DNA of 64,000 nucleotides from Fusobacterium necrogenes. GTDB lineage: Bacteria; Fusobacteriota; Fusobacteriia; Fusobacteriales; Fusobacteriaceae. Below are positions 29,513 to 38,474 of this stretch, piece after piece. A model generated the notes under the pieces. The model saw only the letters and a program-made list of their open reading frames with translations. It made no database searches and had not been told where the DNA came from. The stretch lies in the NCBI RefSeq assembly GCF_900450765.1, contig NZ_UGGU01000003.1:1812854-1876853 (forward strand), in the 5' to 3' direction. Position 1 is the stretch's first letter, and each line of letters opens with the position of its first letter. The translations under genes were made by a program, and so were the position numbers.

Positions 29513-30309
29513 TGATTGATATTCACTCACACATACTTTTTGGGGTAGATGATGGTGCAATAGACATAGAAGAAAGTCTAAGTCTAGCAAGGCAAGCAGT
29601 AGCTGTTGGATATACGGATATTGTTTGCTCTTCTCATTATTTGATAGGAAGATTTGAAAATCAGAATTATAATGAAAACTTTGAAACTTTAAAGAATAGA
29701 CTTCTAGAAGAAAAAATTCCTTTAAATATTCACAAAGGAAATGAATTTGCTTTAGATATGGGATTTTTTGAACATGAAGGAAAAATAAATAGTATGGCAG
29801 GAAGTAAGTATCTTCTTGTGGAACTAAAGAGAGAGCTTATATTTGTAGCTTGTAAAGCTTTTTTTAAAGAGATTTTAGCTAAAGGGTACATTCCTATTTT
29901 TGCCCATGTAGAAAGATATCCTCAAATTAAAATATCTGAGTTTAGAGAATTAGTAGAGATGGGAGTAGTCTTACAGATGAACTTAAAAGCAGTAGCTAAT
30001 CCTAAACATAAAGTGAGATATCTACTAGAAAATGGTTACATCTCAATAATAGCAACAGATAGTCATCGTATTGGAAAAAGAGATTACAATGTAGGCGAGT
30101 ATCTAAAAAATTTAGAGAGATATTTAGGTAAAGAGTTTTTCCGACTCCTTATGGAAGTGAATCCAAGGAAGGTAATAGAGAGTAAAGAGATAGTTACGGT
30201 AATAAAATATGAGGGAGATAGTGATGAAAAGAAAAAAACTAATGGGATTGGTAACGTTTTTAGCGACTTGTTCAATGAGCTATTCGAGCGATTTTTTTAC
30301 TCTAGCTGA
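29512..30309 (+). CDS. PHP-family tyrosine phosphatase (CpsB/YwqE-like)
   Basis: A 265-residue metal-dependent phosphatase. DIHSHILFGVDDGA gives the HxH metal site; other metal residues appear in GNEF, FAHVERYP and ATDSHRIG. This family dephosphorylates BY-kinases in Gram-positive bacteria; most Gram-negatives use low-molecular-weight Wzb instead. The last 30 or so residues extend past the usual family end and overlap the next gene by 86 bases, where they read the signal-peptide region of the TolC-like protein in another frame. Confidence 0.88.
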   Translation: MIDIHSHILFGVDDGAIDIEESLSLARQAVAVGYTDIVCSSHYLIGRFENQNYNENFETLKNRLLEEKIPLNIHKGNEFALDMGFFEHEGKINSMAGSKYLLVELKRELIFVACKAFFKEILAKGYIPIFAHVERYPQIKISEFRELVEMGVVLQMNLKAVANPKHKVRYLLENGYISIIATDSHRIGKRDYNVGEYLKNLERYLGKEFFRLLMEVNPRKVIESKEIVTVIKYEGDSDEKKKTNGIGNVFSDLFNELFERFFYSS

Positions 30310-31483
30310 TGTATTAGAAAGAGTTAAGGAGAGTAATCCACAAGTAAGAGCTCAAAAGATGAATGAGGAAAGTAAAAGAGAGTTAAAAGAGAAAGCTTGG
30401 AAAAATTTGGTATTACCACCAGTAGATTTATCGAATGAAGAAAGTTGGGAAATGATAGAAAAAGAGGGAATAGGAATAAACCAATTATCTGTAACAATGC
30501 CTATTTTTAGTGGTGGAAAGATAGTAAATACTTATAACAAGACAAAGAATCAATATGAGATAGCAAAAAAGGATAGTGAGCTTGTAGGAATAGCAGCTCA
30601 AGAAGCAGCTGTAGCAAAATTCTTTGAAGCCTTAAACTATAAAAAACAGATAGAGATAACTGATAAGGCGATAGAGGCACTAGAAAAACAAAAAGAAAGA
30701 GTAGCCGATCTATATAATAATGGTAAGTTAGTACCTAAGTCTGAACTTTTAAAGATAGAGGCTGATATAGAGAATAATAGAGGTATTAACCTGGAAAATA
30801 AGCAGAAAGAGGAAGCTAGTTTAGGTGAGTTAGCAAGAATTTTAAATTATCCACTAAGTAGCCCATTGGAATTAAAAGATTTTGATCCAGTACAATTTTT
30901 AGAGGAGAAGGCTCATGTCACAGAAGAGAATAAAACTCCTGTTGAAAATACCCTGTTAGGATCAAAAGAAGCATTGAAATTAGAGAGTGCTAATTATGAT
31001 GTAAAGATAGCTAAAGCTGATTTATATCCTATGATTTATACAAGATATACTTTGCGTTATAAAGGGACAAATGATTATGGAGAGCTATATGATTATCCTA
31101 AGGAACATAGAGATCTATTTGAAATAGGATTTAGATGGGTTCTATCTTGGGGTGCGACTTTAGATAACGTAAAAGCACAGAAGTATCTCTATGAGAAAGC
31201 TAAAATAGAATATGAAGATAACTTAAAAGGAATATCGCTAGATATGAAAAATAAGTTAGGAGAGATAAAGGCACTATATGGAAAATCTCTAGCTATGGAG
31301 AAAAGAGCCAACTTACTTCAAGAGAATATGGATATTGACAGCATGAGATATGAAAATGAATTACTTACGACTTTTGACTATCTAAACTCTGTAAATAGTT
31401 TTAGGGAAGCTCAAGAAGATTATTATGAATTACAAAGAAAGCTTGTATTAGCGGTAATAGAGTATGAGAATCTGTATAGATAG
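30224..31483 (+). CDS. TolC-like outer-membrane efflux protein
   Basis: A 419-residue outer-membrane factor. A signal peptide occupies about residues 1-20 (LMGLVTFLATCSMSYSS), followed by LADVLERVKESNPQ, the usual TolC-family opening, and long helical regions with coiled-coil character. ATG 30224 has GAGGGAG in front; the gene starts inside the phosphatase gene. It leads a three-part exporter with the adaptor and permease that follow. In this operon it may take the place of a Wza channel (inference). Confidence 0.85.
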   Translation: MKRKKLMGLVTFLATCSMSYSSDFFTLADVLERVKESNPQVRAQKMNEESKRELKEKAWKNLVLPPVDLSNEESWEMIEKEGIGINQLSVTMPIFSGGKIVNTYNKTKNQYEIAKKDSELVGIAAQEAAVAKFFEALNYKKQIEITDKAIEALEKQKERVADLYNNGKLVPKSELLKIEADIENNRGINLENKQKEEASLGELARILNYPLSSPLELKDFDPVQFLEEKAHVTEENKTPVENTLLGSKEALKLESANYDVKIAKADLYPMIYTRYTLRYKGTNDYGELYDYPKEHRDLFEIGFRWVLSWGATLDNVKAQKYLYEKAKIEYEDNLKGISLDMKNKLGEIKALYGKSLAMEKRANLLQENMDIDSMRYENELLTTFDYLNSVNSFREAQEDYYELQRKLVLAVIEYENLYR

Positions 31484-31494
31484 GGAGAGAGAAA

Positions 31495-32826
31495 ATGGAA
31501 AAAGGGATGGCAAAGAAGATAGCGATAGCAGCTGTAGTTGTTGTATTAGCAGGTGTTGGAGTCTATAAGATGAATATCTTAGGAACTACTCAGGTGAAGG
31601 TAGCAAGAATTGAAGTAGGAGATCTTTCAGATATGAATTTATATACTGGTATGGTGGTACCTGGAGAGGTAAAGCCTGTCTATATATCAGCTCCAGCAGT
31701 AATAGAGAGAATCTTGGTAAAAAATGGAGAAGAAGTTACAAAAGATACAGAGCTTATACTCTTTAGTAATAAAAGTATAATGGAAAATGATAAGGCTCTT
31801 AGAGTAAATGAGTTAGATATTCAAAATGTAAAATTACAAATAGCTGACTTAGATTCTGGTTCAATGAAATTAGAACTAGATAATAGAGAGTTGGAGATAA
31901 AAAACTTAGAAGAGAAGATAAAGGCTGATATGAGAAAGCTTCCTGTAATAACAGAAGAGGCTAGAACCCTTCAAAAAAGAGCAGAGGCTTACATGCAACT
32001 TTTAGCTAAAGATGGAGTGTCAGCAACTGAGGCAAGTAGAGTAAATACAGAATCAGGAAGAAAGCAAGTAGAGTTAGAAGATTTAAAAACTGACTTGGAG
32101 TTAAATAGACAAAAGCATCAACTCATGGTAGTGAGTTATGAGAGCTTAAAAAGAGAATTAAATATAGAAGAGGCAAAGCTGAGATCGAATCTTGAGAAGT
32201 TGGAGTTAGAAAATGAGACTTTAAAGATTAGAGAAAAGCAGTTAAAGCAACCATTGAAAGCTGGAGTAGATGGAGTTGTAGTAGGTGTTGACGTACAAGA
32301 AGGAAGTGTGACTCAGCCTGGAGAGAGATTATTAGCGGTATCTACAAATGGAGGAAATAGAGTAAATGTAGAGGTGCCACTATATCAATCTTCGACTATT
32401 ACAAAGGGACAGCCAGCTGTTATTGTATCTAGAGATAGTGATGGAGATAAGCGATATAAAGGGAAGGTAGAAAAAGTTTCTACTGCTGCTGTAGATAGTA
32501 AGTATTCTAAGACTAAGGAAAAAGTAATCCAAGTAGAGGTATCAATAGATGAAGAAAATGATTTAAGACCTGGATTTATAGCTGATGTTGAGATAAGTGG
32601 GCAAGCTAAGACATCTGTACCAGTTGTAAATAGTTTTTCAGTCTTAGAAGAGGATGGAGAGTATTTTGTCTACATAAATGATGAAGGAAGAGCAAGAAAG
32701 CAAAAGGTAAGTGTAGGGGCTAGAACAGTAAATAGCTATGAGATTTTGGACTTACCACTAGGAACACAAGTAGTAGTAAACCCATTTAAAGTAAGAAATG
32801 GAGAAAAAATAAGGGTTGTTGAGTAG
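31495..32826 (+). CDS. Periplasmic adaptor (HlyD/MacA-like membrane-fusion protein)
   Basis: A 443-residue adaptor with one N-terminal membrane anchor (about 8-27), a lipoyl-like half motif ISAPAVIERILVKNGEEVTK, a long coiled-coil hairpin (about 100-245), the second lipoyl half (KAGVDGVVVGVDVQEGS) and beta-barrel and membrane-proximal domains. It links the inner-membrane permease to the TolC-like channel. AGGGAGAG precedes ATG 31495. The following permease begins one base after its stop. Confidence 0.88.
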   Translation: MEKGMAKKIAIAAVVVVLAGVGVYKMNILGTTQVKVARIEVGDLSDMNLYTGMVVPGEVKPVYISAPAVIERILVKNGEEVTKDTELILFSNKSIMENDKALRVNELDIQNVKLQIADLDSGSMKLELDNRELEIKNLEEKIKADMRKLPVITEEARTLQKRAEAYMQLLAKDGVSATEASRVNTESGRKQVELEDLKTDLELNRQKHQLMVVSYESLKRELNIEEAKLRSNLEKLELENETLKIREKQLKQPLKAGVDGVVVGVDVQEGSVTQPGERLLAVSTNGGNRVNVEVPLYQSSTITKGQPAVIVSRDSDGDKRYKGKVEKVSTAAVDSKYSKTKEKVIQVEVSIDEENDLRPGFIADVEISGQAKTSVPVVNSFSVLEEDGEYFVYINDEGRARKQKVSVGARTVNSYEILDLPLGTQVVVNPFKVRNGEKIRVVE

Positions 32827-32827
32827 T

Positions 32828-33913
32828 ATGAAAATGATATTCTGGTTTGCGTATAAAATGCTTTTGGGGAATAGTAAAAGAGCTATATTTCCACTTCTAG
32901 GGGTAATAGGAGGAATTACAGCACTTATTATGTCATTTTCTTTAGGAGCTGGAGGAGAAAAAATAATTTCTACAAATCTTTCAGCTATAGGGAGTAATAG
33001 AATAATGATAGGTGGACAAGAGATGAGTGCAAGGGATATGCAGATAATAGAGAATTATCCCTTTGTAGAATATACACTCTTTCCTGGAGCTAGAGAAAAT
33101 AGTGGAAACAATATATTTATAGGATATTCTCAAAAGGCACTTATGGCATTGGGGCTTAGAAATCTAGGAGATAGAGAGGTTATATTAGATAAAAATCAAT
33201 TTCCAGATAAGCAACCAGGTGATAGGGTAGATCTAGTTACTGAGATGGGGACAAGAAGTTTTATAGTAGCTGGGATTTATGAGGAACAAAACCCTTTTGA
33301 ACTGATGAAGCAGGGAAATAGAATAATAGTCTCACAAGGATATTTTGAGAGGCTGTTTGGAAGATATAGGTACAATGAGTTAATTGTATCTTTTGATAAA
33401 GGCGAAGATGCTGAAGATTTGATTCCTCTTCTTTTGAGAAAATTTAATGAAGATAGAAGAAGTTATGGACAAGTAAGATTACTTGAGACCCCAGAGGTCT
33501 ATAAAAGAATCGTTAAGATACAGAAAATAGTAAGGAATACATTAGGGATTTTATCATTTATATCCCTGTGTATAGGTGGATTTGGTATAATGAACCTTAT
33601 AGCGGGAGGAGTAAGAGCTAGAACAGGTCATATAGGCATTTTGAGAGCCATGGGAATGTCTAAAAAAGATATTATAAAGATATTTTTAGCTGAAGGTATA
33701 ATTATCTCTATAATAGGTTCATTTTTGGGAGTTATAATAGGTATAATTGGTGCTGTTATGAGTGGAAAACTCATAATGATACCACCAGAATTTAATATTT
33801 TACAAATTCTGTTAGCTCTAATAGTCTCTTTGGTATTTGGAATAGTAATGGGAGTTTATCCTGCAAAAAAAGCTGGGGATATATCTATCACAGATGCATT
33901 AAGGGATATTTAG
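32828..33913 (+). CDS. ABC exporter permease, MacB/FtsX type without ATPase domain
   Basis: A 361-residue membrane protein with one N-terminal helix (about 18-40), a large extracytoplasmic domain, then three helices at about 235-355. GGFGIMNLIAGGVRARTGHIGILRAMGMSKKDI is split here as GIMNLIAGG and HIGILRAMG, the conserved MacB/FtsX coupling region. MacB normally carries its ATPase at the N-terminus; none is present and no ATPase gene is next to it. TTG 32816/32819 are alternative starts; ATG 32828 is preferred. Confidence 0.85.
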   Translation: MKMIFWFAYKMLLGNSKRAIFPLLGVIGGITALIMSFSLGAGGEKIISTNLSAIGSNRIMIGGQEMSARDMQIIENYPFVEYTLFPGARENSGNNIFIGYSQKALMALGLRNLGDREVILDKNQFPDKQPGDRVDLVTEMGTRSFIVAGIYEEQNPFELMKQGNRIIVSQGYFERLFGRYRYNELIVSFDKGEDAEDLIPLLLRKFNEDRRSYGQVRLLETPEVYKRIVKIQKIVRNTLGILSFISLCIGGFGIMNLIAGGVRARTGHIGILRAMGMSKKDIIKIFLAEGIIISIIGSFLGVIIGIIGAVMSGKLIMIPPEFNILQILLALIVSLVFGIVMGVYPAKKAGDISITDALRDI

Positions 33914-33950
33914 ATACATTTATAAATGGTTTTAGGAGGGAAGAAACATA

Positions 33951-34784
33951 ATGAAAAAGTTATTATTAGGAAGTTTACTAGTTTCATCTGCAGTTTTAGC
34001 GGCGGGACCAGAAGCTGCTATTACTTCATCTGCTGCGGTATCATCTAATGAAGTAGGAGTAGGAAAATATTTCTACATAGCTAAAAATTACCAAGAGTTA
34101 GCAGCTGTTCCAGGATTTACTATGAGTGCTCCAGCTGGATTAGTCCCAGGAAAAGGAGTTGTATTTGCAGGTATAGGAGGGCTACATACTAAAGGTAAAA
34201 AAGGAAATGATACTGATGGATCAATGGCATTAGGGTTTGGATATGGAAATCCTTATGAAACATTAGGAGGAGCTATATCATTATCTTTAGGAAGTATTAA
34301 TCCTGATGATGGTGGAGAATTCAATAGAGGATCTCTTAATATATCTTTAGGACATAATTTTTCAAATTTAGGTGTGGGATTAGCTGTCGGAGTTAACACT
34401 ATCGATATGTGGCATGCTAAGGGTAGCGACAAAATGGATGAAAGCTACTATGTAGCAATGACTAAATTACTACCAAATGGTATAGTGCCTGTTGCTGTAA
34501 CTGCAGGGGTTGGAAATAACGATTTTGCAAAAATAACACAAACAGGAGATAAAAAAGATCACATGCATCCATTTGTATCATTAGCTGCATATGTACTTCC
34601 ACAAGTGAGCTTAATAGCTGATTATACAAGTGATATAGTTACTTTAGGAGTAGGTTTAGTTCCATCACCAAAATTACCGATAACTATTACAATGGGAGCT
34701 TATAATGTTAATAGAGAGACTATTGATATAGGAAATGACAAAACATCATTTATAGCTTCTTTATCAGCGGCATACTCATTCTAA
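33951..34784 (+). CDS. Outer-membrane beta-barrel protein of unknown function
   Basis: A 277-residue exported protein with a signal peptide cleaved near VLAAG (residues 14-18). The rest alternates polar and hydrophobic residues in many strands and ends in AAYSF, with the C-terminal aromatic that targets barrels to the Bam machinery. AGGAGGGAAG precedes ATG 33951. It is 37 bases after the permease, so it is probably in the same operon and could be a secretion or anchoring partner. Family not recognised. Confidence 0.7.
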   Translation: MKKLLLGSLLVSSAVLAAGPEAAITSSAAVSSNEVGVGKYFYIAKNYQELAAVPGFTMSAPAGLVPGKGVVFAGIGGLHTKGKKGNDTDGSMALGFGYGNPYETLGGAISLSLGSINPDDGGEFNRGSLNISLGHNFSNLGVGLAVGVNTIDMWHAKGSDKMDESYYVAMTKLLPNGIVPVAVTAGVGNNDFAKITQTGDKKDHMHPFVSLAAYVLPQVSLIADYTSDIVTLGVGLVPSPKLPITITMGAYNVNRETIDIGNDKTSFIASLSAAYSF

Positions 34785-34811
34785 TTTTTAGAGAAAAAGG
34801 GAGGAATAAGA

Positions 34812-35153
34812 ATGAAAAAATTATTAGTATTAGCTTTAATGGTATTATCAGTGGCAGTGTTTGCAGTTGACGACAACACTACATCTTCAGATTCAGGAAA
34901 TGGAGCAACAACAACAGCTGAGGGAACAACTACTTCAGGAACAGGAGCAGCGCCTGCAGCGGCACCTGCAGCAGCACCAGTTAGTGTTGGAGAATCTTTC
35001 ATGTCAGCATTTGGTATGGGAGGAGGAGCAGGAGTTGGAGGATCAGCATCTTCTAACTCAGTTGGATCAGTGTCTTCAGGTTTGTCTTCTATGGGATCAA
35101 ATACAACTAATAACGTAACAGTTACTACTCCTTATGGATATAGAGGAAAGTAG
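34812..35153 (+). CDS. Small secreted Ala/Gly/Ser/Thr-rich protein
   Basis: A 113-residue protein with a clear signal peptide (cut near VFAVDD) and low-complexity mature part: Thr/Ser/Gly first, then an APAAAPAAAP run, then Gly/Ser-rich sequence ending PYGYRGK. No cysteine or fold motif is visible. It is the last gene before a terminator, and GGGAGG lies upstream of ATG 34812. It might be surface-exposed or a substrate of the upstream exporter; that is a guess. Confidence 0.6.
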   Translation: MKKLLVLALMVLSVAVFAVDDNTTSSDSGNGATTTAEGTTTSGTGAAPAAAPAAAPVSVGESFMSAFGMGGGAGVGGSASSNSVGSVSSGLSSMGSNTTNNVTVTTPYGYRGK

Positions 35154-35173
35154 TCTATTAAATTTATAAAAAT

Positions 35174-35204
35174 AGCCTTTAGCTCTTGAGCTAAGGGCTT
35201 TTTA
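35174..35204 (+). terminator. Terminator of the kinase/exporter operon
   Basis: AGCCTTTAGCT pairs with AGCTAAGGGCT (one G-T pair) around a four-base loop and is followed by a run of five T's. Confidence 0.88.
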
Positions 35205-35354
35205 TTAGTAAATATTAATAAATGTGAATAAATATGAATTAATAGAAAATTCCTTAGAAATAGCACTTTACAAACCCTCTAAAATATATTAATATATATC
35301 TATACATATTAATTATTTATAAAATATAATAAAATGTTTTAGAGGTGAGGGATT

Positions 35355-35633
35355 ATGAAAACAAACAATGAGTGGAAAAGTAAGCATGACTTTAAGTTAG
35401 AGTGTGAGGAGTATTTGAGAAAAAAATTAGATGGATGTAGTGATTTTGAGAAGAAACTTATGGAAGAGTTAGAGGCAAGATACGGGTATTGGGTGACAGT
35501 TAAAACTGCAATGGAAATCATAGGTAGAAGTAGAAGTACTATCTATAAGTATAAAGATGATAATAGCTTTATTTATAAACAGAACGAAAGAAAGATTTTG
35601 ATCTATACTAGAAGTTTAATATTTGTATTGTAA
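35355..35633 (+). CDS. Small helix-turn-helix protein
   Basis: A 92-residue protein. The C-terminal half has VTVKTAMEIIGRSRSTIYKYK, which fits a MerR/excisionase-like winged HTH, followed by a short hydrophobic end. The N-terminal half is charged and helical. GAGGTGAG precedes ATG 35355. It is a lone gene between two transcription units and could be a small DNA-binding regulator of a neighbour; no target can be named. Confidence 0.55.
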   Translation: MKTNNEWKSKHDFKLECEEYLRKKLDGCSDFEKKLMEELEARYGYWVTVKTAMEIIGRSRSTIYKYKDDNSFIYKQNERKILIYTRSLIFVL

Positions 35634-35650
35634 AAGTTACGTAAAATTTC

Positions 35651-35679
35651 TTTAAATTAACTAAAATATATAGTATAAT
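35651..35679 (+). promoter_or_regulatory. Promoter of the APC permease gene
   Basis: A perfect TATAAT (35674-35679) lies 17 bases after a weak -35 (TTTAAA, 35651-35656), about 35 bases before ATG 35714. Confidence 0.55.
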
Positions 35680-35713
35680 AGTAAAAGATCATACTTGAAT
35701 TTAGGAGAAAAGA

Positions 35714-37033
35714 ATGGATAAAGAGAGAGAATACGGACTTTTTACAGCTATTGCTATGATAGTAGGGATAGTAATAGGATCAGGAATATTTTTTAAAAGT
35801 GATAATATTTTGGTGTATACTAATGGAAGTATAGTAAAAGGAGTAGCAGTTTTTGTAATAGCGGCTATTGGAATAATATTTGGGAGTTTGGCAATAGCTG
35901 TTTTAGCAACTAAGACAACAAAACCTGGAGGAGTTATTACCTATGCAGATGAATATGCTGGGACAAAGGTAGCTGGAGCTTTTGGTTGGTTTCAAGTACT
36001 TATCTATTATCCAGCATTGTTATCGGTGGTATCGTGGATAGTTGGTGTATATATGTGTATGCTTATGGGGTGGGAAGCAACTCCAGAAAGAATGGCAATT
36101 ATAGGAACAATAGCGTTCCTAGGTTGTTTTTTAATCAACTATTTTTCAGCCTTATTAGGAGGTTTTTTTCAAAACTTTACTACTATATCTAAGGTAATTC
36201 TAATAGGAGTTTTGGCAATAGCAGGTTTTAAGTATGGGGATCCCAGTATCATATATGCTAAAGAGTTATCAGCAACTGGAAGTTCATTAGCTTGGTTAGG
36301 AGCATTGGCTCCTATAGCTTTTTCATACGATGGTTGGGTTGTCTCTACTTCTATATCTCATGAGATAAAAAATTCAAAAAGAAATTTACCAATAGCTCTT
36401 ATAGTTGGACCGATATTTGTATTGATAGCTTATGTATTATATTTTATTGGAATAAGTATATTAGTGGGACCACAGAGAATAATGGAGTTAGGAGATGCTC
36501 ATGTAAATGAAGCTGTAACTATGTTATTTGGAACTGCTGGAGCAAAGATATTTTTAATTTTTATAATATTTTCAGTATTAGGAACACTCAATGGATTTAC
36601 ACTTGGTTTTTTGAGAATGCCATACTCTTTAGCAATAAGAAAGATGTTTCCTATGGCAGATAAGGTAGGATACTTAGAAGAAGGACACCATGTTCCTAAA
36701 TTTTCAGCTAAAATTGCATTTGTAATTACAATGGTATTTATAGTAATTAACTATGTAGTTCAAAAGTATGATTTAATACCTAATTCAGATATTTCAGAAA
36801 TACCTATAGTAGCTAGTTATATTTTATATATCATTCTCTATTTTTGTGTGATAAAACTTTATAAAAGGGGAGAGGTAGATGGTTTTATCAAGGGAATAAT
36901 AATACCATCCGTAGCTATCTTGGGATCTTTAATAATAATAATAGGTGGACTTCAAAATCCGATGACATTTATATATTTGGGGATATGTGCAATAGTAATA
37001 GTTATAGCTATGTTATATCTAAAAAAAAGTTGA
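35714..37033 (+). CDS. APC-family amino acid permease/antiporter
   Basis: A 439-residue transporter with twelve hydrophobic helices. The start GLFTAIAMIVGIVIGSGIFF is the signature first helix of APC carriers (the IGSGIF motif binds substrate). FSYDGWVVSTSISHEIKN matches the sixth-helix region of LAT/SteT-type exchangers. TTAGGAG precedes ATG 35714. No neighbour points to a substrate. The promoter of the next operon overlaps its stop codon. Confidence 0.88.
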   Translation: MDKEREYGLFTAIAMIVGIVIGSGIFFKSDNILVYTNGSIVKGVAVFVIAAIGIIFGSLAIAVLATKTTKPGGVITYADEYAGTKVAGAFGWFQVLIYYPALLSVVSWIVGVYMCMLMGWEATPERMAIIGTIAFLGCFLINYFSALLGGFFQNFTTISKVILIGVLAIAGFKYGDPSIIYAKELSATGSSLAWLGALAPIAFSYDGWVVSTSISHEIKNSKRNLPIALIVGPIFVLIAYVLYFIGISILVGPQRIMELGDAHVNEAVTMLFGTAGAKIFLIFIIFSVLGTLNGFTLGFLRMPYSLAIRKMFPMADKVGYLEEGHHVPKFSAKIAFVITMVFIVINYVVQKYDLIPNSDISEIPIVASYILYIILYFCVIKLYKRGEVDGFIKGIIIPSVAILGSLIIIIGGLQNPMTFIYLGICAIVIVIAMLYLKKS

Positions 37034-37058
37034 GTTAAAAAGGAAAATAGGGTATAAT
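37030..37058 (+). promoter_or_regulatory. Promoter of the second polysaccharide module
   Basis: TTGAGT (37030-37035) and TATAAT (37053-37058) with 17-base spacing; the -35 overlaps the stop codon of the permease gene. Confidence 0.8.
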
Positions 37059-37095
37059 ATTTTGGGAATAAATACTAAAATTGGAGGGAATAAAG

Positions 37096-38421
37096 TTGAA
37101 CCAGTTAGAAGAAAGAAGATATTATGAAGAAGAAGATGAGATAGATCTATATGAGCTTCTTCATACTATATTAAAATATAAGGTTAGAATAGCGGTTATA
37201 ACTATATTAGTTGCAATAATAGCAACTTTAGGGGGATATATTTATAATAAGGCCAATACAGTTACCACTGCAATAATAGGTTTTAATTATCCTGAGCTAG
37301 AAAAAGGGAAAAATCCAGATGGATCAATATTTTCAAGAAGTAATATTATCTCACTTGATGTGATTAATGAAACTTTTGGAAAATATAAAGAGGATATAAA
37401 AGTAGAAGACTTGGATGAATTTAGAAATTCAATACTTATAGAACCAATAATACCAGAATCTACACAGACATTGATAGATAATGCTTTAAAAAGAGGAGAG
37501 AATTATTCTTTTACAGCTAGTAATTATCTAGTAACACTTAAAGAAAAGAATAAAGAGGTACTTACAAAATTAGTAAGTGATTCTGTAGAAAAATATATCA
37601 AAAAATATAAACCAACTTATTATATTCAAAGAGTTAAAAGTGATATCTTCGATTATGACTATGGTGATAGTTATTTACTATTAGATGAAAGAGTGAAAAT
37701 GATGGAGATGCTTACATCTCAATATACAGAGAAAGACTATATGTCAAAAAGATTAGGTTACTCTTTTGGAATGTTAAGTGAAAGACTTAAAAATTTTAAA
37801 AATGTAGAACTACAAGATTACTATTCTTATTATATGATAAATGGTTTTTCTAAAATTGGTAGCAATAAATTAGTAAGAATAGATTCAAATATTCAAAAAT
37901 TGAAATTAGAAAATCAAGCTTTAGAAGGTAAAGTAAAAGTTTTTAAAGAGATGTTAGAAAATTTAAAGCCTGCTCAAAAGCAACTTATAGTTCCAACTAT
38001 ACAACAAGAAGGAATCAATGTTAATGATCAAAATGATTATTATCCTGGATTGGTAGCTGAATATGTGAAGCTAAATAACAATATTGAGGATAATAAGATT
38101 AAGATAAAGTTATTAGAAGAGAGTAAAATGGGAATAAAAACTCCAACTGCTGAAGAGACTGCTATATTAGACAAAAAACTAAAAACTTCAGTAGAGAAGT
38201 TGAATAAGATAATAGAAGATATGAATATGCTAAATGAAGAATATACTAACTCTACTTATTCTGATATGATAAAAGTTATTTCTCCTGTTACAACTACTAC
38301 AGAAGGAAAACCATTACTACTATTTCTAGGTGTAGGGCTTGTGATTGGACTAATGTTAGGAGTTTTCTCTGCTTTTATGAAAGAGTTTGTAAAACAGTAT
38401 AAACATAAATATTCAAAATAA
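37096..38421 (+). CDS. Chain-length determinant (Wzz/PCP family)
   Basis: A 441-residue inner-membrane co-polymerase with an acidic tail, a first membrane helix near 33-52, a long periplasmic helical part and a second helix near 407-430. The start is probably TTG 37096, seven bases after GGAGGG (37083-37088) and in keeping with the mapped promoter; no ATG is suitably placed. It is longer than the co-polymerase at 27949 and has no kinase next to it, so it may serve LPS O-chain length. A hairpin separates it from the next gene. Confidence 0.85.
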   Translation: MNQLEERRYYEEEDEIDLYELLHTILKYKVRIAVITILVAIIATLGGYIYNKANTVTTAIIGFNYPELEKGKNPDGSIFSRSNIISLDVINETFGKYKEDIKVEDLDEFRNSILIEPIIPESTQTLIDNALKRGENYSFTASNYLVTLKEKNKEVLTKLVSDSVEKYIKKYKPTYYIQRVKSDIFDYDYGDSYLLLDERVKMMEMLTSQYTEKDYMSKRLGYSFGMLSERLKNFKNVELQDYYSYYMINGFSKIGSNKLVRIDSNIQKLKLENQALEGKVKVFKEMLENLKPAQKQLIVPTIQQEGINVNDQNDYYPGLVAEYVKLNNNIEDNKIKIKLLEESKMGIKTPTAEETAILDKKLKTSVEKLNKIIEDMNMLNEEYTNSTYSDMIKVISPVTTTTEGKPLLLFLGVGLVIGLMLGVFSAFMKEFVKQYKHKYSK

Positions 38422-38428
38422 TATGAGG

Positions 38429-38456
38429 GGAATAGTTAATAGCTATTCCTTTTTTT
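38429..38456 (+). terminator. Hairpin terminator or attenuator after the Wzz-like gene
   Basis: GGAATAG (38429-38435) pairs with CTATTCC (38443-38449) and is followed by seven T's. The next gene's ribosome site begins seven bases after the T-run, so partial read-through is possible. Confidence 0.75.
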
Positions 38457-38474
38457 GATGATTAGGAGGTAGTG

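Noticed and set aside
34861-35118. Plus-strand frame rich in Gln and Leu
   Set aside because: It is the shifted reading of the Ala/Pro/Gly-rich secreted protein; the real frame has a signal peptide and ribosome site.
35284-35312. AT-only palindrome resembling the one over the autotransporter promoter (42052-42075), as a shared operator
   Set aside because: The similarity is confined to A/T runs in an AT-rich genome and is not distinguishable from chance by eye.
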